Program-made: the position numbers and the translations under genes | Notes under the pieces: generated by a model | The model's database searches: none | Told to the model about the DNA's origin: nothing | Seen by the model: only the letters and a program-made list of their open reading frames with translations | From: Aquimarina spongiae | Lineage (GTDB): Bacteria > Bacteroidota > Bacteroidia > Flavobacteriales > Flavobacteriaceae | Direction: 5' to 3' | Length of the DNA: 64,000 bases | Assembly: GCF_900141785.1 (NCBI RefSeq) | Contig: NZ_FQYP01000008.1 | Coordinates: 1-64,000 of the forward strand | Shown: one piece after another, positions 27,578 to 34,699 of the stretch | How the letters are laid out: every line of letters begins with the position of its first letter | Position numbering within the stretch: the first letter of the stretch is position 1

Positions 27578-28504
27578 ATGATTTTCAAAAATAGGCTTTT
27601 CGTATTAGTATTCCTTGGATTTGTTCTATGCCTTGCGAGCTGCAGTTCTTCTGAAGAACAAGAAGAACTTAATCCACCACCTGTTTCTGAAGAGCCTGAT
27701 CCAGAACCAGACCCAGAAACTGAGGATGATAATAATAATGAACAAGAACGTCAGGCAAATGTTATCTGGAAAAATTGGTATTTATCAGTCCCTATCGATA
27801 GAGGTAACGGTAAAGCAACTTCGATATATTACGAAGCAATTGAAAATGATGAATTGACCGAAGAACAACGTCAGTACTTTTACAAAAATAGCGACGGAAG
27901 CTATACGTTTTATACCAAATTTACTGGTTTTACTACTTCTGGAGGTTACGATTTGGACCAAAGAAAATACTGCCGAACAGAATTAAGAGAATACTGGAGA
28001 GGTAATCAAACCACAACCGATAACTGGTCTATGGCAACCGGAACTCATATTATGGAATCTACCTTACAGGTAAACTATTGCAAAGGAAATAAGCAAACTT
28101 ATGTAGGGCAAATACACGGAATTAAAAACGAAGCTTTGGGGCTTCAGAACTCTCCTGCAACCGTAAAAGTACAGTGGTATGATGGTGATATTGTAATTGA
28201 GTATTATCAAAAACCAGCAAGTGGAGAATGGACCAGCGACGGAGATGAAAAAATCAATATTGGACGTGTAGAGCATGAAAAATTTACCATTTTTCTTAAG
28301 GTTGAAGGTGGTAAATTATTATACAAACTGTACTGCGAAGCCAAAAACATCGATACTGAATACGTAACCGTTTATGATTATGTTGGAAATGGGTACCGTT
28401 ATGAAAACTACTTCAAAACTGGAAATTATTTCAAATGGGATGATGATTATGAAGAAGATTCAGAAGTTGTGCTCTATGGTGTAAAAACCACTCATACTGA
28501 ATAG
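27578..28504 (+). CDS. Alginate lyase family (PL7) lipoprotein
   Basis: A 308-aa lipoprotein (signal ending CLASC), then a Pro/Glu/Asp-rich spacer (about residues 28-60), then a PL7-type jelly-roll domain. The active-site strands of PL7 are visible as RTELREYW, QIHGIK and YFKTGNYFKWDDD. PL7 enzymes cleave alginate by beta-elimination; the anchor would hold this one at the cell surface, fitting an organism that meets brown-algal polysaccharide. No SusCD pair or other polysaccharide genes are adjacent. Exact linkage preference is unknown. Confidence 0.88.
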   Translation: MIFKNRLFVLVFLGFVLCLASCSSSEEQEELNPPPVSEEPDPEPDPETEDDNNNEQERQANVIWKNWYLSVPIDRGNGKATSIYYEAIENDELTEEQRQYFYKNSDGSYTFYTKFTGFTTSGGYDLDQRKYCRTELREYWRGNQTTTDNWSMATGTHIMESTLQVNYCKGNKQTYVGQIHGIKNEALGLQNSPATVKVQWYDGDIVIEYYQKPASGEWTSDGDEKINIGRVEHEKFTIFLKVEGGKLLYKLYCEAKNIDTEYVTVYDYVGNGYRYENYFKTGNYFKWDDDYEEDSEVVLYGVKTTHTE

Positions 28505-28508
28505 CACA

Positions 28509-28835
28509 CTACCAATATTTCATAAAACTCCAGAGTTTTCTCTTTTTCAGATAGTCGAGATCGTCTTCATTTTCATAAGCTTCTCTCTCAAAAGAGATAT
28601 TTCTGTACGCCAGTTGCGAGTTTCGATATTGTATTACTCTTACGATATATTCTAAAAGATAGATGAGATAGAAGGGTAATACCAATAACTCGGCCTGCTG
28701 TCTTAAATGGATGCGTTCGTGATTGATGAAGCTTTCATCTTCCTTTAAGAATGAATCTTTGACCACAATAAATGGCCAGAGCGCAATCCCTACGAAATGT
28801 CTACCTATCAAATATTTGTTAACAACAACGCGCAT
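28509..28835 (-). CDS. Small conserved protein with HExxH-like motif
   Basis: A 108-aa protein with the string FINHERIHLRQQAELLVLPFYLIYLLEYI: an HExxH motif (HERIH) followed by a hydrophobic segment. It may be a tiny zinc-binding membrane protein or a degenerate protease-like family; I do not recognise a named function. It converges on the alginate lyase gene and diverges from the DUF5522 gene, with start codons only 28 bases apart. Confidence 0.65.
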   Translation of the reverse strand: MRVVVNKYLIGRHFVGIALWPFIVVKDSFLKEDESFINHERIHLRQQAELLVLPFYLIYLLEYIVRVIQYRNSQLAYRNISFEREAYENEDDLDYLKKRKLWSFMKYW

Positions 28836-28841
28836 ATACCT

Positions 28842-28849
28842 GCAAGATA
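28842..28849 (-). promoter_or_regulatory. -7 element for the HExxH-like gene
   Basis: On the minus strand TATCTTGC resembles TAnnTTTG and ends six bases before the ATG at 28835, suggesting a very short or absent leader. It abuts the plus-strand element at 28852-28859. Confidence 0.35.
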
Positions 28850-28851
28850 CT

Positions 28852-28859
28852 TATTTTTG
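28852..28859 (+). promoter_or_regulatory. -7 element for the DUF5522 gene
   Basis: TATTTTTG fits TAnnTTTG exactly and ends four bases before the ATG at 28864, the same spacing as at rnhB. A leaderless message is likely if it is used. Confidence 0.4.
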
Positions 28860-28863
28860 TATA

Positions 28864-29040
28864 ATGAATGGTTCTAAAAAAATAATAACTCCAAAAGAGG
28901 GAGATTATTATATTACCCCAGAAGGGTATCGTTGTTTTACAGAACAATATCATCTAAGAAGAGGATATTGCTGTGAAAGTGGTTGCAGACACTGTCCATA
29001 CGGATATGACAAGAAAACGAATAGTTACTCAAAAAAATAG
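28864..29040 (+). CDS. DUF5522 small cysteine-rich protein
   Basis: A 58-residue protein starting MNGSKKIITPKEGDYYITPE. The string YHLRRGYCCESGCRHCPYGY, with four cysteines and a histidine, is the DUF5522 signature and looks like a metal-binding site. The ATG at 28864 is chosen because an upstream extension reads into the divergent gene and a -7 element lies directly before it. Function is unknown. Confidence 0.85.
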   Translation: MNGSKKIITPKEGDYYITPEGYRCFTEQYHLRRGYCCESGCRHCPYGYDKKTNSYSKK

Positions 29041-29121
29041 TGTTACATCCCCTTATATGGTACGATTATTGTGACTTATTTTTTGCATAAGATGTTGTTA
29101 AACCTATAAAATCCAGGGATT

Positions 29122-29670
29122 ATGAAATTTTTTTCACTTTTATCATTAATCCTTATCATAACACTTAGTTCTTGCACTACGGTAAGAGTTGCTTCAGATT
29201 ATGATAAGAAGGCTAATTTTAATACATATAAGAGCTACGCTTTTTATAAACCGGGTATCGATAAGGCAGAAATTAGCGATCTCGACAAAAAACGAATTCT
29301 ACGTGCTATTGAAGCGGATATGAACGCAAAAGGCTTCCAAAAGTCGGACAATCCGGATGTTTTGGTTAGTATTTTCACCAAGACCAGAGAAAATGTAAAC
29401 GTATACCAAAATAACTGGGGCTGGGGCTGGGGCCCAGGATGGGGTTATGGATGGGGATGGAACCCATGGTTTTGGGGACCAAACTATAATTCTGTTTCTC
29501 GAGTTACTGAAGGCACCTTGTACATAGATCTTATAGACGCGTCTAAAAAGGAATTAATCTGGCAAGGTATGGGAACATCTGCTTTAACCAATAAAGTGGA
29601 TAAAAAACAAGAAAAAATGAATGAAATTGTGGCGGCTATCCTAGAAAAATATCCTCCAGAATTGAATTAA
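29122..29670 (+). CDS. DUF4136 lipoprotein with Gly-Trp insertion
   Basis: A 182-aa lipoprotein (signal ending TLSSC) of the DUF4136 family: VRVASDYDKKANFNTYKSYAF near the N-terminus, ADMNAKGFQKSDNPDVLVSIF in the middle, and LYIDLIDASKKELIWQGMG near the end. Residues about 94-118 form a Trp/Gly-rich low-complexity insertion encoded by an irregular repeat of GGNTGG triplets. Function is unknown. Confidence 0.9.
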   Translation: MKFFSLLSLILIITLSSCTTVRVASDYDKKANFNTYKSYAFYKPGIDKAEISDLDKKRILRAIEADMNAKGFQKSDNPDVLVSIFTKTRENVNVYQNNWGWGWGPGWGYGWGWNPWFWGPNYNSVSRVTEGTLYIDLIDASKKELIWQGMGTSALTNKVDKKQEKMNEIVAAILEKYPPELN

Positions 29671-29692
29671 CAGATACAACAAAGTTAAACGC

Positions 29693-29727
29693 AACAGCCT
29701 TTCTTATACAGAAAGGCTGTTTTTTTA
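29693..29727 (+). terminator. Terminator after the DUF4136 gene
   Basis: AACAGCCTTTC (29693-29703) pairs with GAAAGGCTGTT (29711-29721) and is followed by a T run. Confidence 0.88.
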
Positions 29728-29760
29728 TTGTACTTTTATAGAGAACTTGACAATACAACT

Positions 29761-30375
29761 ATGCGAAACTTTCTACTAGGGGCAGTAATCATGGCTTTAT
29801 TGGCTTTAGGAATTAAATACTTTATTGATTCCTCAAATACCCGAAAAACAGAATTGACATCGTCCGATCTTATTTTAAATCAGATCAAGAATGTTGGCAA
29901 ACTTGTAGTTACCGAAGGTAATTTTGCTGAAGTAATTACATACAAAGATGCCAAAAAGTATTATTGGGATTTTTTTACAGCCAAAAAGGCCGCTGTTATT
30001 GTAGTTAATGCAACAGTACAAGTTTCTTACGACCTGAGTAAAATCGAGTACATTCTTAATCAAGAGAATAAAACAGTAACACTTACTCATATTCCAGAAC
30101 CAGAAATCAATATCAATCCAGATATCAAATATCATAATCTTGTTTCTGGATTCTTGAATCCCTTTTCTGCAGAGGATCATAATGAAATTCAGAAAAAGGT
30201 AATAAAAGAGTTAGATCATAAGATCCGAAAATCTACCCTGATCACCAATTCTGAAAATCGTTTGATTAGCGAACTTCAAAAAATTTATATTCTCACCAAT
30301 TCCTTGGGATGGCGATTAAAACACAATCACACAGAAATTACTAACGAGTCTGATATCAAGCAATTAATCGATTAA
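29761..30375 (+). CDS. DUF4230 membrane-anchored protein
   Basis: A 204-aa protein with an N-terminal membrane helix (NFLLGAVIMALLALGIKYF) and a DUF4230-type domain: LILNQIKNVGKLVVTEGNFA, KKAAVIVVNATVQVSYDLSK and the typical VTLTHIPEPEINI. The ATG at 29761 fits the family start; the in-frame ATG at 29728 lies within the preceding terminator tail. Function is unknown. Confidence 0.85.
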   Translation: MRNFLLGAVIMALLALGIKYFIDSSNTRKTELTSSDLILNQIKNVGKLVVTEGNFAEVITYKDAKKYYWDFFTAKKAAVIVVNATVQVSYDLSKIEYILNQENKTVTLTHIPEPEININPDIKYHNLVSGFLNPFSAEDHNEIQKKVIKELDHKIRKSTLITNSENRLISELQKIYILTNSLGWRLKHNHTEITNESDIKQLID

Positions 30376-30388
30376 TTTTGAACAAAAA

Positions 30389-30418
30389 AAGAAGGAAAGA
30401 GAGCTCTCTTTCCTTCTT
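30389..30418. terminator. Bidirectional terminator between DUF4230 and hydrolase genes
   Basis: AAGAAGGAAAGAGAG (30389-30403) is followed directly by its exact complement CTCTCTTTCCTTCTT (30404-30418), between convergent genes and preceded by an A run. Confidence 0.75.
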
Positions 30419-30542
30419 CATATAAAACCTGTTAAAAGAAATTTGCTTTGTCCCTCAAACTTCTCGTTTTGATACAGATTATTGTTTTGTACTTATTAAA
30501 CGCATCACTTCTAATATACCCCACCCCCTATCACAAAAAAAA

Positions 30543-31232
30543 TTAATTATTTATAATATTTGTAATGAAGGACGCTAACTGCTCCTTGTTTACTTTCTCT
30601 ATTTGGTGAGGAAAATCAGGAATTTCTTTCAATGTACTAAAAGGTAACAAATTGCTTACATGCTCTGATTCTTCTTTGGTCACCATAGTATCCAAACTTC
30701 CCAACAGTACAACCACTTCGGTTTGTATGGATCGCAACACTTGATCATCAAGAAGTGGTTGATTTCCTAAATCCCGCATTAAATTCCCCGTTTGAAGAAC
30801 TACATTTTTCCAGTTTTCAGGACCGTGTAATTGTGCTAAATAATTGGCTAATTTTGGTACTTTTTCTTCAATCTTATCAGGATTAAGCATCTTCACCTCT
30901 TTGGCTGCAAATTCTGGAAACCAATCAAATTTTGTTCCCAAGGTGATAATTTTTCGGGCACTTCCAGGATACTTATGCTCAAGGTTTAATGCTATGTACC
31001 CTCCCATACTATACCCAAAAATGTAAACCTCCTTAAGATTATGAGACCGAATAAACGAATGCACATTATCCGTAAAAAGATCAATGCTAAAGTCTTTTGT
31101 CTCTGTTGTTCCTCCATGCCCATCAAAATTAAAGGCATGCACTTCAAGCTGTTGAGATAAAATACGTTTCAATTCCTGGAATTGATCTACGCACCCTAGA
31201 GCTCCATGGAGTAAAAGAATATGTTTTTTCAT
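30543..31232 (-). CDS. Alpha/beta-fold hydrolase
   Basis: A 229-aa cytoplasmic alpha/beta hydrolase. The oxyanion segment is HGALGCVDQF, the nucleophile elbow GYSMGGY carries the catalytic Ser, the acid lies around LLGSLDTMV, and the catalytic His is in PDFPHQIEK. Length suits esterases of the MenH/BioH type. Substrate cannot be assigned. It is the last of four minus-strand genes (after the kinase, NTF2-like and LRR genes), separated from the LRR gene by about 54 bases. Confidence 0.85.
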   Translation of the reverse strand: MKKHILLLHGALGCVDQFQELKRILSQQLEVHAFNFDGHGGTTETKDFSIDLFTDNVHSFIRSHNLKEVYIFGYSMGGYIALNLEHKYPGSARKIITLGTKFDWFPEFAAKEVKMLNPDKIEEKVPKLANYLAQLHGPENWKNVVLQTGNLMRDLGNQPLLDDQVLRSIQTEVVVLLGSLDTMVTKEESEHVSNLLPFSTLKEIPDFPHQIEKVNKEQLASFITNIINN

Positions 31233-31286
31233 CTTAATTAGGATATAAATTTAATCGTGAAGAACTGTTTCATTTACACATTATTT

Positions 31287-32210
31287 TTAAAACAGCACTT
31301 TGGTATTCGTCAACTCTTCTTTAATTCTGATTTTCTCTGGTTCAGAAAACTCATTTTGGCTCAAATCCAATACCGCAAGCGTTTTTAAAGACTCTAAACT
31401 TTTGGGTAAACTGCTTAAACCAGATTTTCTAATCAAAAGCACCTTTAGGTTCTGCAGTTGTTTCAACTGATTGAGTAACAATTCAAGGTTCATATTTGGG
31501 TTCTCATCCAGCACCAAACCCTCTAAGTTTTGCATCAACGTTAATTCTTGAGGAAGATCTGTAAACTGGTTCGCACTCAATACCAAAATTTTTAATGACG
31601 GCATTCGAGATAATACTTTGAAACCTTTGGAAAGATCTAGTTTCGGGTTATGACTTAAATGAAGTTCTTGTAAACTTCCTAAATCCACCATTTGTTCAGG
31701 AAGTAGGGATATCTCATTTCCGGAGAGATATAAAAAATCCAGTTTCTTTATCTCTTTAAGAGTCTTCATACTTTCTGCCAAATCCAATTGATTATGGGCT
31801 AGATCAACTTCCCTAAGATTAGGGAAATGAATAAAAACTTCTGGAGTATGTGTGAAACTATTTTTCCTAAGGTTAATTACCCGTAATTCTTGTAAGCTCT
31901 TTAAATCATCTGGAAGCATGCGCAAATTATTATCTTCTAGATTCAATAAGGTAAGTGCTTTTAATTGGTCGATTCCAGAAGGTAATTCTTCAACATTGCA
32001 TCCAGGAACATACAAACTAGATAGTTGTATAAGTTGACCAGCCTGTTTTTCCAGAACCGAAATGTTTGAACAATTCAAGCTTAGTGTTTTTACTTTTTCC
32101 GGTGCTTCAAAAACACCCTCTACCAAATCGTTTGGGTTCTGCTTTTGAGCATATATTGTTGGCAACAATAAGCCTGTAGTCACCATGGCAATAATTACAG
32201 ATCTTAACAT
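31287..32210 (-). CDS. Exported leucine-rich-repeat protein
   Basis: A 307-aa protein with signal peptide (IAMVTTGLLLPTIYAQ) and about ten leucine-rich repeats of 22-24 residues, for example LTLLNLEDNNLRMLPDDLKS, LDFLYLSGNEISLLPEQMVD and LKILVLSANQFTDLPQELTL. LRR solenoids bind proteins; the partner is unknown. Its ATG directly follows the stop of the upstream NTF2-like gene, so the two are probably cotranslated. Confidence 0.88.
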   Translation of the reverse strand: MLRSVIIAMVTTGLLLPTIYAQKQNPNDLVEGVFEAPEKVKTLSLNCSNISVLEKQAGQLIQLSSLYVPGCNVEELPSGIDQLKALTLLNLEDNNLRMLPDDLKSLQELRVINLRKNSFTHTPEVFIHFPNLREVDLAHNQLDLAESMKTLKEIKKLDFLYLSGNEISLLPEQMVDLGSLQELHLSHNPKLDLSKGFKVLSRMPSLKILVLSANQFTDLPQELTLMQNLEGLVLDENPNMNLELLLNQLKQLQNLKVLLIRKSGLSSLPKSLESLKTLAVLDLSQNEFSEPEKIRIKEELTNTKVLF

Positions 32211-32654
32211 CTAACTTTTATCTTTTATACTACTAATTTTATTCCCTTTAAATGTAAATTCCGAAACACCTTTGAGTTGCAAGGTATCCCCGCTTTTCAT
32301 CCCATTTGGAAGATCTACCGCCAAAATCCCTTCATAGTCTATTGTAATACGGACTAGGTCTGTATCAAACTGCCATGACGTAATGGTTTGTTTTCTTTCT
32401 TTAAAAAATGATGTAGCAGACTCTGCTTGTTTTATAAAACCATCTAACCCTTCTATCTTCAAATCCAGGGTATCTCCCTTATAATTTTCGAAGATAATAT
32501 CTTGATCCAAATCTCGAATCATCCCTTCTACGTCAAAATTGTTGTAAGAATTGACATAGTTTTCTATCATTCGTTTTTGTTCATTTTGCATAGTATCATT
32601 TTTTTTACAGCTTATCAAAACTCCAAACACTATGAATATCCAAAGACACCTCAT
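32211..32654 (-). CDS. NTF2-like (SnoaL-type) lipoprotein
   Basis: A 147-aa lipoprotein (signal WIFIVFGVLISC) with an NTF2-like cone fold: IENYVNSYNNFDVEGMIRDL, IIFENYKGDTLDLKIEGLDG and the final LKGVSEFTFKGNKISSIKDKS. It lies between the kinase gene (one base apart) and the LRR gene (no gap), so it is part of a small operon. Ligand is unknown. Confidence 0.8.
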   Translation of the reverse strand: MRCLWIFIVFGVLISCKKNDTMQNEQKRMIENYVNSYNNFDVEGMIRDLDQDIIFENYKGDTLDLKIEGLDGFIKQAESATSFFKERKQTITSWQFDTDLVRITIDYEGILAVDLPNGMKSGDTLQLKGVSEFTFKGNKISSIKDKS

Positions 32655-32655
32655 A

Positions 32656-33198
32656 TTAGATCGTTTTTAATTTGGTCATCACCAGATGTACTTTATTTGG
32701 TAACTCCAAACTTCCATCTATTTGCAAAACAGGGCAGTCCAGTTTTTTCATCCAATTCTTGTGAATCTTAAGTGATCTTCCCTCAAAATCATCATTTTCG
32801 TACCGATTAGCCCATTGCAAAAAAGCTTTTGAATTTTTCTGAATCTCTTGATCTGTTTCTAACAAATTCCCGTATCGTTCATTTTCTCTTTTCTGAAGTC
32901 TATCCATCCTTTCCTCATTATCCAAATACAGAAAAATAGCCAAATCAAAGGCTACCTCCCATTCTTTTCCCCAGCTTACCATAGAACCACTCATCACCAC
33001 ATGATCATAATGTTCAAAATCTTGCTTCAAATGCTCATTTCGTTCTTGTAATGGCACTTTTTCGACAAACAGAGGTTCTGTTTTTCTCCAATAATAATCA
33101 TCAACATCCAAATGCACAAAACCTGTTTCTTTTTCAATAGCCTTACCTAATGTTGTGGTTCCCGAACCGGAAGCTCCAAATATTAATATTTTCATCAA
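32656..33198 (-). CDS. P-loop kinase-like ATPase
   Basis: A 180-aa P-loop protein with Walker A GASGSGTTTLGK (residues 8-19) and an acidic motif HLDVDDYYW, the arrangement of small-molecule kinases such as adenylate, shikimate or gluconate kinases. The lid-like basic segment ERMDRLQKRENERYG is present. The substrate cannot be named. First gene of the operon with the NTF2-like and LRR genes. Confidence 0.78.
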   Translation of the reverse strand: MMKILIFGASGSGTTTLGKAIEKETGFVHLDVDDYYWRKTEPLFVEKVPLQERNEHLKQDFEHYDHVVMSGSMVSWGKEWEVAFDLAIFLYLDNEERMDRLQKRENERYGNLLETDQEIQKNSKAFLQWANRYENDDFEGRSLKIHKNWMKKLDCPVLQIDGSLELPNKVHLVMTKLKTI

Positions 33199-33340
33199 AC
33201 TGATTTATAATTATGCATCAGAACATATATCATTATGCATGCATCCAGCCATTTACATTCTAAAATTAACTAATTCCCAAATAAAAACACATATCCAACA
33301 CTATTTATAAATTACTGAAAAACAATCCTATAAAAGTTTT

Positions 33341-33368
33341 CAAACGACTACAAACGATTACAAACGAA
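33341..33368 (+). repeat. Three tandem CAAACGA repeats with ten-base period upstream of ssb
   Basis: CAAACGACTA, CAAACGATTA and CAAACGAAAT follow one another with a period of ten bases, and an inverted copy, CGTTTG, lies at 33393-33398. The -7-like element TATGTTTG (33409-33416) is downstream, without a proper TTG at -33. Same-face spacing on the helix suggests an activator site for ssb. Confidence 0.5.
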
Positions 33369-33408
33369 ATTAAATGCTTCCTAACCGAATCCCGTTTGAA
33401 CCTGATAC

Positions 33409-33416
33409 TATGTTTG
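33409..33416 (+). promoter_or_regulatory. -7 element of the ssb gene
   Basis: TATGTTTG matches TAnnTTTG exactly. The only nearby TTG (33396-33398) is ten bases away, too close, so the promoter may depend on an activator. The ssb ATG follows 57 bases later. Confidence 0.45.
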
Positions 33417-33472
33417 CATCGTCGAAACATCAGAATTCGATAGTATCAATTGTTTAACGAAAACTAAAAATT

Positions 33473-33805
33473 ATGAACACGCTTAAAAACAAAGTACAGT
33501 TGATTGGAAACTTAGGACAAGAACCAGAAATCGTAAACTTAGAATCTGGAAAAAAATTGGCAAAATTCTCTATTGCTACCAATGATTACTATTACAACAA
33601 ATCCGGAGATAAAGTCACGGATACACAATGGCATAATATTGTTGCATGGGGTAAGACCGCAGAAATCATTGAAAAGTATGTAAACAAAGGACAAGAAGTA
33701 GCTATCGAAGGGAAGCTCACCTCAAGAAGTTATGAAGATAGTGATGGTCAAAAGCGATATATTACAGAAGTTGTATGCAACGAATTACTCATGCTTAGCA
33801 AATAA
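33473..33805 (+). CDS. ssb: Short single-stranded-DNA-binding protein
   Basis: A 110-aa OB-fold SSB: KNKVQLIGNLGQEPEIVNLE, KLAKFSIATNDYYYNKSGDK, WHNIVAWGKTAEIIEKYVNK and GQEVAIEGKLTSRSYEDSDG. It ends directly after the OB fold (CNELLMLSK) and lacks the disordered linker and acidic C-terminal tip of housekeeping SSBs that recruits repair proteins. It is therefore more likely an accessory paralogue than the essential SSB. It is monocistronic with a strong terminator and an unusual repeat-bearing upstream region. Confidence 0.9.
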   Translation: MNTLKNKVQLIGNLGQEPEIVNLESGKKLAKFSIATNDYYYNKSGDKVTDTQWHNIVAWGKTAEIIEKYVNKGQEVAIEGKLTSRSYEDSDGQKRYITEVVCNELLMLSK

Positions 33806-33838
33806 ATTCGTAAGATCGAAACTATAAATACGACTATT

Positions 33839-33864
33839 AAGGCTCCTGAACGGAGCCTTTTTTA
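33839..33864 (+). terminator. Terminator after ssb
   Basis: AAGGCTCC (33839-33846) pairs with GGAGCCTT (33852-33859), followed by a T run. It separates ssb from the Crp/Fnr gene. Confidence 0.88.
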
Positions 33865-33999
33865 TTGGATTTTGGGTAACCAAACTATCCAAAACAGGTA
33901 GTTTGTCGTCTGAAGTAAGTTTTGAAAAATTAACACAGTCAGGGTGTTATCAAAATTCATTATTTTTAACAATACTAACTATATAAACCAATTTCTTTT

Positions 34000-34671
34000 T
34001 TGAACACGTATACCAAATATTGGTTTCTTGAAGGGTTTAATCTTTTTCAAAAACTCGGACGCATTACCATGATGCGTATGTGCGAAATTCTTGAAATGGA
34101 GAACATCAACAAAGGAGAAACCATTCACCTGATCAACAAGGATGAGAAAAATATTTTTTTTCTTAAAAAAGGAAGCGTAAAAATTGTTGATACTTCAAAC
34201 GATACTACAAAGTACTTAGTAAAAAAAGGAAACATTTTTGGAGAACTATCTTTATATGACGACTTATCGTCAGCAGAAGAAAAAGCAATTGCTTTAGAAG
34301 ACTGTATCATTTGCTATATAGAAGCCGATAGAATGGAAAAAATCATGCAAAAACACCAATCCTTAAAAAATGGTGTACTCAAAGTGTATGGTTTACGAAT
34401 AAAAAAACTGGAACGCAGGCTTCAAGACTTATTATACAAAGATAGCACTTCCCGAATCACTGATTTTATTACCGATTATATACAAGAATTCGGACAAGTA
34501 GAAAATAATAGAATGATAGCCAAAAACCTGCTATCACATAAAGATATTGCCCACTTAACCAACACCTCAAGACAAACGGTTAGTAATGTTTTGAGTGTAT
34601 TACGTAAAGAAAATATCATTGATTATGATTCTCAATACGTTTCTATGCTCAAAAAACCTATACCGACATAA
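34000..34671 (+). CDS. Crp/Fnr-family transcriptional regulator
   Basis: A 223-aa regulator: a cyclic-nucleotide-binding-type sensor domain (FNLFQKLGRI, INKGETIHLINKDEKNIFFL, GSVKIVDTSND, GNIFGELSLYDDL) and a C-terminal winged helix with HTH SHKDIAHLTNTSRQTVSNVL. No cysteine cluster for a Fe-S sensor is visible. I choose the TTG at 34000 because the family start FLEGFNLFQKL lies before the first ATG (34069). It leads the run of plus-strand genes up to 47877 and may control it. Confidence 0.87.
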   Translation: MNTYTKYWFLEGFNLFQKLGRITMMRMCEILEMENINKGETIHLINKDEKNIFFLKKGSVKIVDTSNDTTKYLVKKGNIFGELSLYDDLSSAEEKAIALEDCIICYIEADRMEKIMQKHQSLKNGVLKVYGLRIKKLERRLQDLLYKDSTSRITDFITDYIQEFGQVENNRMIAKNLLSHKDIAHLTNTSRQTVSNVLSVLRKENIIDYDSQYVSMLKKPIPT

Positions 34672-34699
34672 AACTAGCAAAAGACACCTTATACTAATT

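Noticed and set aside
29404..29482. Short repeat array that could be taken for CRISPR
   Set aside because: The repeat is coding, irregular and only a few bases long, with no spacers.
33920..33990. Fnr-type binding site upstream of the Crp/Fnr gene
   Set aside because: I found no TTGAT-N4-ATCAA-like palindrome there.
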